DNA from: Burkholderia sp.
GTDB lineage: Bacteria > Pseudomonadota > Gammaproteobacteria > Burkholderiales > Burkholderiaceae
Assembly: GCA_031253835.1 (NCBI GenBank)
Contig: JAIRVP010000047.1
Location: forward strand, 1 to 64,000
Direction: 5' to 3'
Length of the DNA stretch: 64,000 nt
The notes below the pieces were generated by a model, which saw only the letters and a program-made list of their open reading frames with translations, searched no databases and was not told the origin of the DNA. A program made the position numbers and the translations under genes. How positions within the stretch are numbered: position 1 is the stretch's first letter; the number at the start of each line of letters is the position of its first letter. Of this stretch, positions 16,311 through 25,141 are shown piece by piece.

Positions 16311-16831
16311 ATGCCTGCCTTATGGTACGAGACCTTGTTGGAATCGCGGGTCACGCGTTGTGTGTGTAACTTCGGCCGCGCATTGTTATTGGGGGCGCGT
16401 GAGTGCTTCACGGGGCCTGTTCGCCTCGTCTGCACGGGTGGCGTGCTGCTCGTCGCGGGGAGCATGTACGACGATCGCATTTTCGTGGAAAACGTATCGC
16501 GCCCCAACGACGCCGGCGCGCTTCTGGCGGCAAGTGGGGCAGCCATTTCGTTAGCGCTGATTGCCGCGCGGTTCTGGTTGCGGACGCTCACGCTGAATGC
16601 GCGAATCAGGCAACTTGCGGCAGCTATTGAAGACCATGGATCGACGCATTGCCCGATACGCAGGTCGAGCGTGGCGGACCGTCAATGGAGAGACTGGCAC
16701 GAGCAATTAACGACGCCCATCGCCAGCACACGGAGCGCGTGACGGAATTGCTCCATGTGCTGGCTGCGTATTCGCACGATCTGCGTACGCCGCTGACGCG
16801 GATGGTCGACCGGGTCAAGCTGCATGAATAG
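16311..16831 (+). pseudogene. Frameshifted, truncated sensor histidine kinase
   Basis: The first reading frame (from ATG 16311) encodes two hydrophobic helices (PVRLVCTGGVLLVAG and LLAASGAAISLALIAARFWL) and the start of a HAMP linker (ARIRQLAAAIED). The sequence continues in a different frame from about 16630-16649: HAMP remainder, then a HisKA H-box with YSHDLRTPLTRM. That frame stops at 16831, before the second HisKA helix and the whole ATP-binding domain. The gene thus has both a frameshift and a C-terminal truncation and cannot make an active kinase. It follows two response-regulator genes and was presumably their sensor. A sequencing error could explain the shift but not the truncation. 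Confidence 0.72.
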
Positions 16832-17007
16832 TGGCCCCTGGCTGCTACAAATCGATACAAACCAGACAAATTCCGGATACGTCGCCATTTTCTAATTTCC
16901 GCTTGGGTCGGCTGGCCGCGGCCGATGCAGGGGGCGACCCAAGCACCCGATATCGGATCGTACGCACCGATTGAACTGATACAGCAACTGGCTTGAGGAA
17001 AACTTCC

Positions 17008-18471
17008 ATGTCAAAGAACTCGATTCCTCGCGAAATCACCCACGCGAACGGCGCACCGGTAACCGACAACGTCAACATCCAGACGGCCGGCCCGCGCGGC
17101 CCGGCGCTGTTGCAGGACGTCTGGTTGATCGAGAAGCTCGCGCATTTCGATCGTGAGGTCATCCCCGAACGACGGATGCATGCAAAAGGGGCAGGTGCAT
17201 ACGGAACATTTACCGTGACGCGTGATGTCACGCAATATACGAAGGCGAAGATCTTTTCGGAAATCGGCAAGCAGACACCGATGTTCGTGCGTTTTTCGAC
17301 GGTGGCCGGCGAGCGCGGTGCGGCAGATGCGGAGCGCGATATCCGTGGCTTCGCATTGAAGTTCTACACCGACGAGGGCAATTGGGATCTCGTCGGCAAC
17401 AACACGCCGGTGTTCTTCTTCCGCGATCCGTTGCGCTTTCCGGATCTCAACCACGCGGTCAAGCGCGATCCGCGCACCGGCATGCGCAGTGCGGAAAGCA
17501 ATTGGGATTTCTGGTCGCTGCTGCCCGAGACGCTGCACCAGGTGACGATTGTCATGAGCGAACGCGGCATTCCGCGGTCGTTCCGTCACATGCACGGGTT
17601 CGGCAGTCATACATACAGTCTGATCAATGCGACGAACGATCGAACTTGGGTGAAGTTCCACTACCGCTCGCAGCAGGGCATTGAAAACCTGACCGACGCA
17701 CAGGCCGAAGCCCTTATTGGCAAGGATCGCGAAACGCATCAGCGGGATCTGTTCGAGAGCATCGAGCGCGGTGAATTTCCGCGCTGGACGTTGTTCATTC
17801 AGGTGATGACGGACAAACAGGCGAAGGCGTTCCGCTTCAACCCGTTCGACTTGACCAAGGTGTGGCCCAAGGCCGAGTTTCCGTTGCTCGAGGTTGGGAA
17901 TTTCGAACTCAACCGAAATCCGGAAAATTTCTTTGCCGAAACGGAGCAGGCCGCGTTCACTCCTGCGAACGTCGTGCCGGGGATTGGCTACTCACCGGAC
18001 AAGATGCTGCAAGCACGTCTGTTTTCCTACGGAGATGCGCAGCGCTATCGTCTTGGCGTCAATCACGCTCACATCCCGGTGAACGCGCCGAAGTGTCCGT
18101 TCCACAGCTATCACCGCGACGGCGCGATGCGTACCGACGGCAACCTCGGCGGTACGCCGTCATACTGGCCCAACAGCAAGGGCATGTGGGTGGATCAGCC
18201 GCGGTTGAACGAACCGCCGCTCGAACTCGACGGCGCGGCCGCGCACTGGGATCACCGCGTCGACGATGACCATTACCAGCAGCCGGGCGACCTGTTCCGG
18301 AAGATGAACAGCAACCAGCAGCAGGCACTGTTCGACAATACCGCGCGGCAGCTTGCCGGGGTGTCGAGCGAAATTCGACGGCGGCATATCGACAACTGTT
18401 CAAAGGCGGATCCGGCATATGGCGAGGGTATTGCCGCTGCACTCTCGCGACTGGCTATCAAGGGTGAGTAA
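17008..18471 (+). CDS. Haem catalase (monofunctional, small-subunit type)
   Basis: A 487-residue catalase that dismutates hydrogen peroxide to water and oxygen. Family landmarks are the distal His in PERRMHAKGAGAYGTF, the active-site Asn in LVGNNTPVFF, the conserved FRHMHGFGSHTYS, and the proximal Tyr haem ligand in RLFSYGDAQRYRLG. It has no flavodoxin-like C-terminal domain, so it is the small clade. I chose the ATG at 17008 (MSKNSIPREI) because GAGG lies 8 bases upstream; an in-frame codon at 16993 would add five residues. There is no signal peptide, so it is cytosolic. It is probably monocistronic. Confidence 0.95.
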   Translation: MSKNSIPREITHANGAPVTDNVNIQTAGPRGPALLQDVWLIEKLAHFDREVIPERRMHAKGAGAYGTFTVTRDVTQYTKAKIFSEIGKQTPMFVRFSTVAGERGAADAERDIRGFALKFYTDEGNWDLVGNNTPVFFFRDPLRFPDLNHAVKRDPRTGMRSAESNWDFWSLLPETLHQVTIVMSERGIPRSFRHMHGFGSHTYSLINATNDRTWVKFHYRSQQGIENLTDAQAEALIGKDRETHQRDLFESIERGEFPRWTLFIQVMTDKQAKAFRFNPFDLTKVWPKAEFPLLEVGNFELNRNPENFFAETEQAAFTPANVVPGIGYSPDKMLQARLFSYGDAQRYRLGVNHAHIPVNAPKCPFHSYHRDGAMRTDGNLGGTPSYWPNSKGMWVDQPRLNEPPLELDGAAAHWDHRVDDDHYQQPGDLFRKMNSNQQQALFDNTARQLAGVSSEIRRRHIDNCSKADPAYGEGIAAALSRLAIKGE

Positions 18472-18753
18472 CGAGCGTTGTCGGTCCGCTGGATTGCGTG
18501 TTTGCGAGCACGCGTTCCTTGTTCGTGCGATAGGTCATCGCCGGCGTGCACGCGGCTGCGATCACTTCGGTAGTGACGCGAGCAGCAGTCGATCTGGCAG
18601 CGCAGATTGTTTGAACTCGTGAGCCTGTTTGCATGACAACACAGAATGTTGAAACCCATCGTTCGGTGGAATGCCGCGAGCGGGTTGAGTGTTGTTGAGG
18701 GGAGGCGTGTCATTGGGTTGACGCGCTCCCCTGAACCAGACCTCTTCCTCCAA

Positions 18754-20046
18754 ATGAATACCATGAACTCGCGTCAGGCTCGGGTTGTGTCACACCGTTC
18801 GCTGACGGCCGGCGATCACCGAACGCTGGTGCTGGCCGCACTAGGTGGTGCACTTGAGTTTTACGATTTTGTGATTTATGTATTTTTCGCAGCTGTCATC
18901 GGCGAACTGTTCTTCCCGCCGTCGATTCCAGACTGGTTGCGTCAGGTGCAGACTTTCGGCATTTTCGCGGCCGGCTATATCGCGCGACCCCTCGGAGGCG
19001 TGATCATGGCGCACTTCGGCGACCTCGTTGGTCGCAAGCGCATGTTTACGATGAGTGTGATGTTGATGGCATTGCCAACGATGATGATGGGGTTGCTGCC
19101 GACCTATGAGTCCATTGGGGTTGCAGCGCCGATCCTGCTCCTGCTGTGCAGGGCGGTGCAAGGCGCCGCAGTGGGCGGTGAGGTACCGGGCGCCTGGGTA
19201 TTTGTTTCCGAGCATGTACCTTCGCGTTATGTCGGCTACGCGTGCGGTCTGCTCACCGGGGGCCTGACGGTGGGCATCCTGATCGGCTCGTTGATCGCGT
19301 CGGGAATCAACCGGTATTACCCGCAAGATGCAATCGGCGCTTATGCGTGGCGGTTCCCCTTTATCATCGGTGGCCTGTTTGGGATCCTGTCCGCATTCCT
19401 TCGAGGCTGGCTCCATGAAACGCCTGTATTCCTCGAAATGAAGCAAAGCCGGATGCTGGCCGGTGAAGTGCCGTTGAAGGCTGTGCTCCGTGACCATGGC
19501 AAGGCAGTGTTCGTATCGATGGTGCTTACGTGGACGCTAACAGCGGCGATTGTCGTCGTGATTCTGATGACGCCGACACTTGTGACAAAGCGCTTTCATA
19601 TCGAGCCCGCGCTCGCGCTGGAGGCGAATTCGGCGGCCACGCTTTGTTTGACGGTCGGGTGCATCGTCGCTGGTCTACTTGTGGGTCGGATCGGAACCGC
19701 TCGCACGATTTTCTTTGGATGCCTGTTGCTCGGCGCGTCGTATTTTCTGATGGCAAAGCAACTCTTTGTCGATCCGACGCGACTGCTGCCTTTCTATGCC
19801 GTATCGGGTTTCTTCGTCGGGGCCGTGGCGGCGATCCCGGTTGCAATGATCAACGCGTTCCCGCCAGCCGTGCGTTTCTCGGGGATCTCGTTTTCCTATA
19901 ACGTCGCCTATGCAGTGTTTGGTGGGCTGACGCCCGTATTGGTATCGGTGATGTTGAAATCGAATCCTCACGCTCCGGAAATCTATGTGGGGATTGTCTG
20001 CATCATTGGATCGTTGGCGAGTTTTACCCTGCGCCGGGCGTGGTAG
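18754..20046 (+). CDS. MFS transporter, metabolite:H+ symporter (MHS) type
   Basis: A 12-helix proton symporter of the ShiA/ProP/KgtP group, about 430 residues from the ATG at 18754. The N-terminus has the MHS signature LGGALEFYDFVIYVFFA, then the cytoplasmic loop motif MAHFGDLVGRKRMF between helices 2 and 3. Next comes RAVQGAAVGGEVPGAWVFVSEH, typical of this family. Substrates of relatives are organic acids, betaines or shikimate; none can be chosen here. A short in-frame alternative start is at 18763; neither has a strong Shine-Dalgarno sequence. The last codon abuts a truncated integrase on the opposite strand. Confidence 0.9.
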   Translation: MNTMNSRQARVVSHRSLTAGDHRTLVLAALGGALEFYDFVIYVFFAAVIGELFFPPSIPDWLRQVQTFGIFAAGYIARPLGGVIMAHFGDLVGRKRMFTMSVMLMALPTMMMGLLPTYESIGVAAPILLLLCRAVQGAAVGGEVPGAWVFVSEHVPSRYVGYACGLLTGGLTVGILIGSLIASGINRYYPQDAIGAYAWRFPFIIGGLFGILSAFLRGWLHETPVFLEMKQSRMLAGEVPLKAVLRDHGKAVFVSMVLTWTLTAAIVVVILMTPTLVTKRFHIEPALALEANSAATLCLTVGCIVAGLLVGRIGTARTIFFGCLLLGASYFLMAKQLFVDPTRLLPFYAVSGFFVGAVAAIPVAMINAFPPAVRFSGISFSYNVAYAVFGGLTPVLVSVMLKSNPHAPEIYVGIVCIIGSLASFTLRRAW

Positions 20047-20097
20047 GCAATAGAAAGAGCAGGAGTCTGGTAGATCGTTCGCGTCGGTATGTCTTGT

Positions 20098-20826
20098 GGA
20101 TCTGCTGGCGAGCCTATCCGGATCGGGAACTTGCGCCTCTCGCAGCAGCGCCATTTCCTCCAAGCGCATACCGGTCTCAAGTATGGTGCGGCAAGCAATC
20201 GCGCGAGTCTTGCCCCGTCGGACTTCAACTTCGAAAAGCCACTCGTCGATTTCTGCCACGGTGGGGATTCGCAGCCTATCAATGCGCTCTCGAACTCGGC
20301 CTGCGCGACTGACGAGGGAATGCGATCGATTCGCCGTCGCATGGCCAGAGCGATCGCGCACAGTAGACCGTGTGCCAACAATCTCGAACGCAGCCGGCAG
20401 TCCGCGATCGCCCGCCCACGTTAGAAATTCGCAGACCGTCCCAACGCGTCGGTTGATCGTGGACGGCGCAAGCGGCTCGCCGCGCTCACTCCACGAGCCA
20501 TTCAGTTGATCTGCCTGATAGGTGCGCAGGATCCGCAGGTAATCCATTTCCCGCCAATGGAAGCCATTGAGCGCGACATAGGACGGGAAATTTTCCAGAT
20601 CCCGACCCATCGCAAAGATCGTGTTTTCGGATGGGATACGCACTCTTGCGGTCGGCTCGCCGAGCCTGTTGTTCGGGTGCCAGTCTAGAAGAGCGCGCTC
20701 CCGGAGAAATCTATTTGCCTTGTCGGCGTAGCTCATATCTGCGTTTAGCAGGAAAGGGACATGCGCTATGGCGTCGAAACCATGCAGAGAGAGGGTTTCG
20801 CGGATACGTCGAAAGAGAATGGCCAT
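20098..20826 (-). pseudogene. Truncated tyrosine recombinase (phage/island integrase)
   Basis: The reading frame beginning at 20826 encodes an N-terminal core-binding region (PSTINRRVGTVCEFLTWAGDRG) and then reaches the start of the catalytic domain. The first catalytic Arg is in ILETGMRLEEMALL. Coherent homology ends near residue 243, about 20098, just before the convergent transporter stop at 20046. The HxxR, His and Tyr nucleophile of the catalytic domain are missing. It is therefore an inactive remnant of an integrase, cut by the event that joined it to the transporter. A structured sequence lies about 130 bases upstream of its start. Confidence 0.7.
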
Positions 20827-21243
20827 GCGAAAGGAAGTCGGCTAATCAAACTGGAGACGCATCACCGATGAATGATCCGAAAGTCGCAGTTGGCGTCACC
20901 TGCCTCGGCCGGTGCGTTGGGGACGATATGACACAAGCTGCCTCCGTATGGAAAAACCGTGCAGATCGCTTCGCGACCGTGTGGACAAAAAAAACTCGTT
21001 GGCCACACTTCTGCACGGTTTGCTCACGCTCCGCAGGTTTAAGCTCAGCGGTATGCAACGACCGCCTGACGCCCTTCGGTTGCCTTGCGAACGAGATATA
21101 CGAGGAATCTATTTCCGCTCATCGCCTGCATCCACGCCAAATTTAGGATGGCATGGACAATAGCGTAGAGATAAAAGGGCTATTCAGCCAAGTCCCAAAT
21201 ATCATGTTGGTAGGTAACGTTTTTTTGTTTGCTTGAACGCGCT
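20827..21243. other. Intergenic region upstream of the integrase remnant
   Basis: No convincing gene is present. The main content is the 68-base folded element at 20954-21021. Short reading frames on both strands resemble nothing I know. Confidence 0.45.
20954..21021. other. Predicted three-way-junction element near the integrase remnant
   Basis: An outer 12-bp helix pairs AAACCGTGCAGA (20954-20965) with TCTGCACGGTTT (21010-21021). Inside it are two hairpins. One is TCGC-TTC-GCGA (20966-20976). The other pairs GTGTGGACA (20979-20987) with TGGCCACAC (21000-21008), with one mismatch, around an A-rich loop. Only three bases are left unpaired at the junction. This could be an att or recombination site, or a structured RNA. 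Confidence 0.5.
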
Positions 21244-22776
21244 TCAGACCGACGGATCGACGTTCGCCTCGAGTTCGCGGATGCGGTCGAGATTGCGCGT
21301 GTCCTTCAACACCGGCGGCCCCGCGAACGTGTTGCGCACGCCGAAGCCGTACCAGATCACCATCAGCACGACGACGAAGGCGACCAGCACGTACAGCACC
21401 TTTTCGTTCGGCGGCTGGATGCCGACGTACGCGAGCACACAGGCGCCGACCAGCGCGAGCAGCGCGCACGGCTTCGACCAGATGCCCAGCTGGAACGGGC
21501 CCTTGTCGGCCCACGAGCGGCCTTCGGCCAGCATCCCGGAGCCGATCGGCATCGCGTACGAGATGAACAGGAACACCGCGCTGCCGGCGCTGAGCACCGA
21601 GAATGCGTCGCCGTACAGCGTGACGACGATCGCGAGCACCGCACATGTCCAGATCGCGGGTCCGGGCGTCCGGTGCGTCGGGTTCACGCTGCGCAGCAGC
21701 TTCGACGCCGGCAGCCCGCCGTCGCGTGCGAACGCATACATCATCCGCGACGTCGACATGATCGCCGCGAGCCCGCACACGTAGTTGATGAAGAACATCG
21801 CGATTTCGAGGGTCACGCGCAGCGTCTTCGGAATCGGCGCGAGGATCGCTTCGAAGAAGCCGGTGCCCTGCTTCATGCTGGCGGTCAGGTCGGGCATCAC
21901 CAGCACGAACGCGCACACCATCACGTAGCCGAACACCGCGGACCAGAACACCGAGCCGATGATGCCGCGCGGCACGTTCTTCGCTGCGTCATGCGTCTCT
22001 TCCGACGTGTGCGCGGACGCATCGAAGCCGGTGATCGTGTACGTCACGAGCAGCAGGCCGGACAGGAATGCGAGCGGCGTCGTCTGCTTCGGCCATGCGC
22101 CGCCGTCGACGCCGGTGAAGTTGGTGAAGGTGACCAGCCGGTGCGCATCGAACGCGACGGGCGAGTAGTAGAGCAGCGACACCACCAGCGCGATCGTCAC
22201 CACGAAGATCAGGTAGCCCGACAGGTCGGTGATCTTGCTCGCGATCTTGATGCCGCGCGCGTTCAGGATCGCCTGCGAGATCGTGATGACCGCGATGAAT
22301 GCCGTCTGGTGCCACCAGGTGAGGCTGTCCGGGCTGACGCCGAACATCGGTGCGATCAGCGTCTTGAAGAACGGATCGTAGGTGCCGAAATTGATCGCCG
22401 CGATCACGAAGATCAGGCCGATCAGGTTGAGCCACGCCGTCATCCACCCCCATTTTTTCCCGCCGAGGATCGCGCCCCAGTGATAGAGGCCGCCGGCCGT
22501 CGGAAACGCGGATGCGATCTGCGACATCGACACGGCGACGATCAGCGCGAACAGCGAGCCGAGCGGCCAGCCGAGGCCGATCGAGGCACCGCCGGCCGCG
22601 GAAAACGCGAGCTGGAATGCGGTGATGCCGCCGGACAGGATGCAGATCACCGAAAACGATACGGCGAAGTTCGAGAAACCGCTCATACGTCTCGACAGTT
22701 CCTGCGCATAGCCCATCTTGTGCAGCAGGCTTACGTCACTGTCGGTGCCTGAATCAGGCTGGATTTTTGCATCCAT
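21244..22776 (-). CDS. APC-family amino-acid permease
   Basis: A 510-residue polytopic inner-membrane transporter with about 12 hydrophobic helices. The family N-terminal helix motif reads FSNFAVSFSVICILSGGITAF, followed by GGLYHWGAILGGKKWGWMTAW. Later comes TGFDASAHTSEETHDAAKNVPRG cut at positions 270-290, where SEET is typical of the GABA/choline-like (ACT) branch. Relatives carry amino acids or amines such as gamma-aminobutyrate. I chose the ATG at 22776 because GGAG lies 5 bases upstream; longer open sequence extends to 22983 but looks non-coding. It has no operon partners. Confidence 0.88.
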   Translation of the reverse strand: MDAKIQPDSGTDSDVSLLHKMGYAQELSRRMSGFSNFAVSFSVICILSGGITAFQLAFSAAGGASIGLGWPLGSLFALIVAVSMSQIASAFPTAGGLYHWGAILGGKKWGWMTAWLNLIGLIFVIAAINFGTYDPFFKTLIAPMFGVSPDSLTWWHQTAFIAVITISQAILNARGIKIASKITDLSGYLIFVVTIALVVSLLYYSPVAFDAHRLVTFTNFTGVDGGAWPKQTTPLAFLSGLLLVTYTITGFDASAHTSEETHDAAKNVPRGIIGSVFWSAVFGYVMVCAFVLVMPDLTASMKQGTGFFEAILAPIPKTLRVTLEIAMFFINYVCGLAAIMSTSRMMYAFARDGGLPASKLLRSVNPTHRTPGPAIWTCAVLAIVVTLYGDAFSVLSAGSAVFLFISYAMPIGSGMLAEGRSWADKGPFQLGIWSKPCALLALVGACVLAYVGIQPPNEKVLYVLVAFVVVLMVIWYGFGVRNTFAGPPVLKDTRNLDRIRELEANVDPSV

Positions 22777-23058
22777 AGTCGCTCCGTCACGAATGTCCTG
22801 CGTGGCAGGACCGTCATCGCCGCCCGGGCCCGATACTGCGACCCGCTCCTGGGATTCGTCGGCGGCACGCGATGCCGTGCTCGAACGGCCATCGCTTTCC
22901 ATTCCGATGCGTGAACGGTATGAAATCAAATCTCCCGGCTCTATCAGATTTCGGCAACGTAGTGAAAATCCGGAGGCGTGCACCGGATGAGGGCAGGGGG
23001 CACGCGCTCGCTCCCGGGAGGTCGAAGGGCGAGCGCCGGGGCGGTCAGGCGCGCACGA

Positions 23059-23358
23059 TCACGCGTCGTCCGCCGCAAACAGCGCTTCCCAGCCGAGAAA
23101 CGCGCCGAGCGGAATGATGTCCCAGTCGATCAGCCCGGCCTTGGCCAGCGGAAACTCGCGCAGCGCTTCACGCGCGCCGTCGATCGAATCGCACTCCGCA
23201 ATGATCGCGACGCCGGGGCGATCCTCGCGGAAATAGATGTCGCGGACGATTCCGCGCTTGAGCAGTTGCCAGCCGTAGCGCACTTCGTCGAGCAGGTGCG
23301 GCTGATACGCTTCCGGGCTGGCGCCGGGCAGCGGTACGTCGAGGCACAGCAGTTTCAT
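23059..23358 (-). CDS. Small YciI-like/dimeric alpha-beta-barrel protein
   Basis: A 99-residue cytosolic protein that looks like a dimeric ferredoxin-fold (YciI / muconolactone-isomerase-like) protein. It has an opening strand MKLLCLDVPLPGAS, a helix, then YFREDRPGVAIIAECDSIDGA and a closing segment ending in IPLGAFLGWEALF. AAGGGGA lies 6-10 bases before the ATG at 23358. It lies 28 bases downstream of the flavodoxin-fold reductase in the same direction, so the two form an operon. In similar operons this small protein accompanies redox enzymes for quinones or aromatics. The exact role is unknown. Confidence 0.75.
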   Translation of the reverse strand: MKLLCLDVPLPGASPEAYQPHLLDEVRYGWQLLKRGIVRDIYFREDRPGVAIIAECDSIDGAREALREFPLAKAGLIDWDIIPLGAFLGWEALFAADDA

Positions 23359-23386
23359 GTCGATCCCCTTGCGAACGGTGTGCCGC

Positions 23387-23941
23387 TTACGCGCTGGCCG
23401 CGAACCGCGACGCCAGTTCGGCGACACGCTGCCCGAGATGCGCGGCGGTTTCGAGGTCGCTGGCGATCGGCGACAGGTCCGGCGACACGTCGTCGGACTG
23501 CGCCATCGCGCCGAGCCAGCCGCCGATCCGGTTGCGCTCGTTCGCCGCGGTGCCGGCAAACAGGTCGAGCCCGACCCAGATCATCCCGTGCTGCGCGGCG
23601 AACAGGGTCATCGTCATCAGCGAGTTCAGCTTGTCGCCGTGCTGCGCGCCGGAGTTCGTGAAGCCGGCCGCGACCTTGTTGCGCCAGGTTTGCGGAATCC
23701 ACGCGGGCCGCGTCGAGTCTTCCATGAACTTCTTGAGCCGCGAGCTGATCGAGCCGTTGTACGTCGGCGAACCGAAGATGATCGCGTCGCTGGCGGCGAG
23801 CGCATCCCACGGAATCGCGCCGTCGGCGACCGCGACGAGCCGGACTTCCGCGCCCGGTACGCGCCGCACGCCTTCCGCGACGGCTTGCGCCTGTCGCTCG
23901 GTATGTCCGTGGCCGCTGTCGAAAACGATGGTGGCAAGCAT
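23387..23941 (-). CDS. Flavodoxin-fold NAD(P)H:quinone reductase (WrbA-like)
   Basis: A 184-residue FMN protein of the WrbA/NADPH-dependent reductase group. The phosphate-binding loop is DSGHGHTERQAQAVAEGV, the FMN-edge loop is IIFGSPTYNGSISSRLKKFMEDS, and AGFTNSGAQHGDKLNSL is the typical third loop. Such enzymes reduce quinones by two electrons and protect against redox cycling. The gene is transcribed away from a LysR regulator, with a 157-base shared intergenic region, and is followed by the small YciI-like gene. LysR-dependent induction by an aromatic or quinone signal is likely. Confidence 0.88.
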   Translation of the reverse strand: MLATIVFDSGHGHTERQAQAVAEGVRRVPGAEVRLVAVADGAIPWDALAASDAIIFGSPTYNGSISSRLKKFMEDSTRPAWIPQTWRNKVAAGFTNSGAQHGDKLNSLMTMTLFAAQHGMIWVGLDLFAGTAANERNRIGGWLGAMAQSDDVSPDLSPIASDLETAAHLGQRVAELASRFAASA

Positions 23942-24098
23942 GGAAGCTCCTTTGCAGTGCGTTGAACGATGGCCGCATTGTGGGTGGCGCGGGCCGCAAC
24001 CGGAAGTCGGGTCCGGGTTGAGTCGCCCTCAACTTCAGGTTGATAATCGGCGGCAGGCGAAGGTGTACCGTCCGGCGTGTCGATCGAAGGAGGCTGCT

Positions 24099-25055
24099 TT
24101 GGATTTGTCACAACGAACGCGGGCGATCCTGTCGTTCGTGCATGCGGCAGACGGCGGCAGCTTCGCGGCGGCCGGCCGCATGCTCGGCATCACGTCCGCC
24201 GCCGTCAGCAAGAACGTCGCCGGCTTGGAGCACGCGCTCGGCGTGCGGCTGATGAACCGCACCACGCGCACGCTGAAGCTCACCGACGAAGGCGCGGTGT
24301 TCCTGCGCCAGGCGCGCGTCGCGCTGGACGCGCTCGATTCGGCGGTCGACAGCGTCGTCGCGCAGCGGCTCGGGCCGCAGGGGCGCGTGCGCATGTCGAC
24401 CAGCGCCGCGTTCGGGCGCGATCACCTGCAACCGGTATTGCCCGGGTTGCTCGCGCGTTACCCCGGCTTGTCGGTGGAAGTCGATTTCGACGACCGGATC
24501 GTCGACGTCGTGCGCGACGGCTACGACATCGTGATACGCGGCGGCAACATTCGCGATTCGGCGCTGGTGTCGCGGCCGATCTTTCGCATGCATGCCGTGC
24601 TGGTTGCGTCACCGGCCTATCTGGCCCGCCACGGGGTTCCGCGAACGCCGGACGAACTCGGCGCGCACCGGCTGATCGCCCGCCGCTTTCTTCACGGCGA
24701 GATTGCGACGTGGGGCTTCAGGAGGCGCGACGGGAGCCTCGTCGAGTTCGATCCGGGCGAATCGGCATTGCTGACGTTCTCGGCGCCGGAAGCAGGCGTG
24801 CAGGCCGCCGTCGACGGGTTGGGCATCGCGCGCGTCGGCGTGCATCTCGCGTGGGCGCATTTGTGCGCCGGCACGCTGAAGGTGCTGCTGCGCCGCCATT
24901 TTTTGCCGGGCACCTACGAGATGGCGATCCAGTATCCGCATCGCGCCTTGAAGGCGTCGCGCGTGCAGGCCACGGTCGACTATCTGCTCGACGCGTTTGC
25001 CGCGAACGAAAGCCTGCATGTGCCGCTGAAGGCGCTGGATGCGTATGGGGCGTGA
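24099..25055 (+). CDS. LysR-family transcriptional regulator
   Basis: A 318-residue LysR protein with an N-terminal winged helix-turn-helix (SFAAAGRMLGITSAAVSKNV, then LGVRLMNRTTRTLKLTDEG). It has a periplasmic-binding-protein-like effector domain (GRVRMSTSAAFGRDHLQPVL...). The start is a TTG at 24099, because AAGGAGG lies 5 bases before it and no ATG fits the conserved N-terminus. It is divergent from the flavodoxin-fold reductase operon, which is its probable target. The effector is unknown. Confidence 0.93.
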   Translation: MDLSQRTRAILSFVHAADGGSFAAAGRMLGITSAAVSKNVAGLEHALGVRLMNRTTRTLKLTDEGAVFLRQARVALDALDSAVDSVVAQRLGPQGRVRMSTSAAFGRDHLQPVLPGLLARYPGLSVEVDFDDRIVDVVRDGYDIVIRGGNIRDSALVSRPIFRMHAVLVASPAYLARHGVPRTPDELGAHRLIARRFLHGEIATWGFRRRDGSLVEFDPGESALLTFSAPEAGVQAAVDGLGIARVGVHLAWAHLCAGTLKVLLRRHFLPGTYEMAIQYPHRALKASRVQATVDYLLDAFAANESLHVPLKALDAYGA

Positions 25056-25141
25056 TTGAGGTCGCCGCCCGTTCACGCAGCGAAGCATCGGCTTCGTGCG
25101 TGAGCGAGGGGGAGGCGGTGTAGCGGGGGAGATGTGCCGGC

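Noticed and set aside
21229..22752. Very long plus-strand reading frame opposite the APC permease
   Set aside because: Its residue composition (Arg, Asp, His-rich) is the mirror of the GC-rich permease gene, and it has no domain. The permease frame is clearly the real one.
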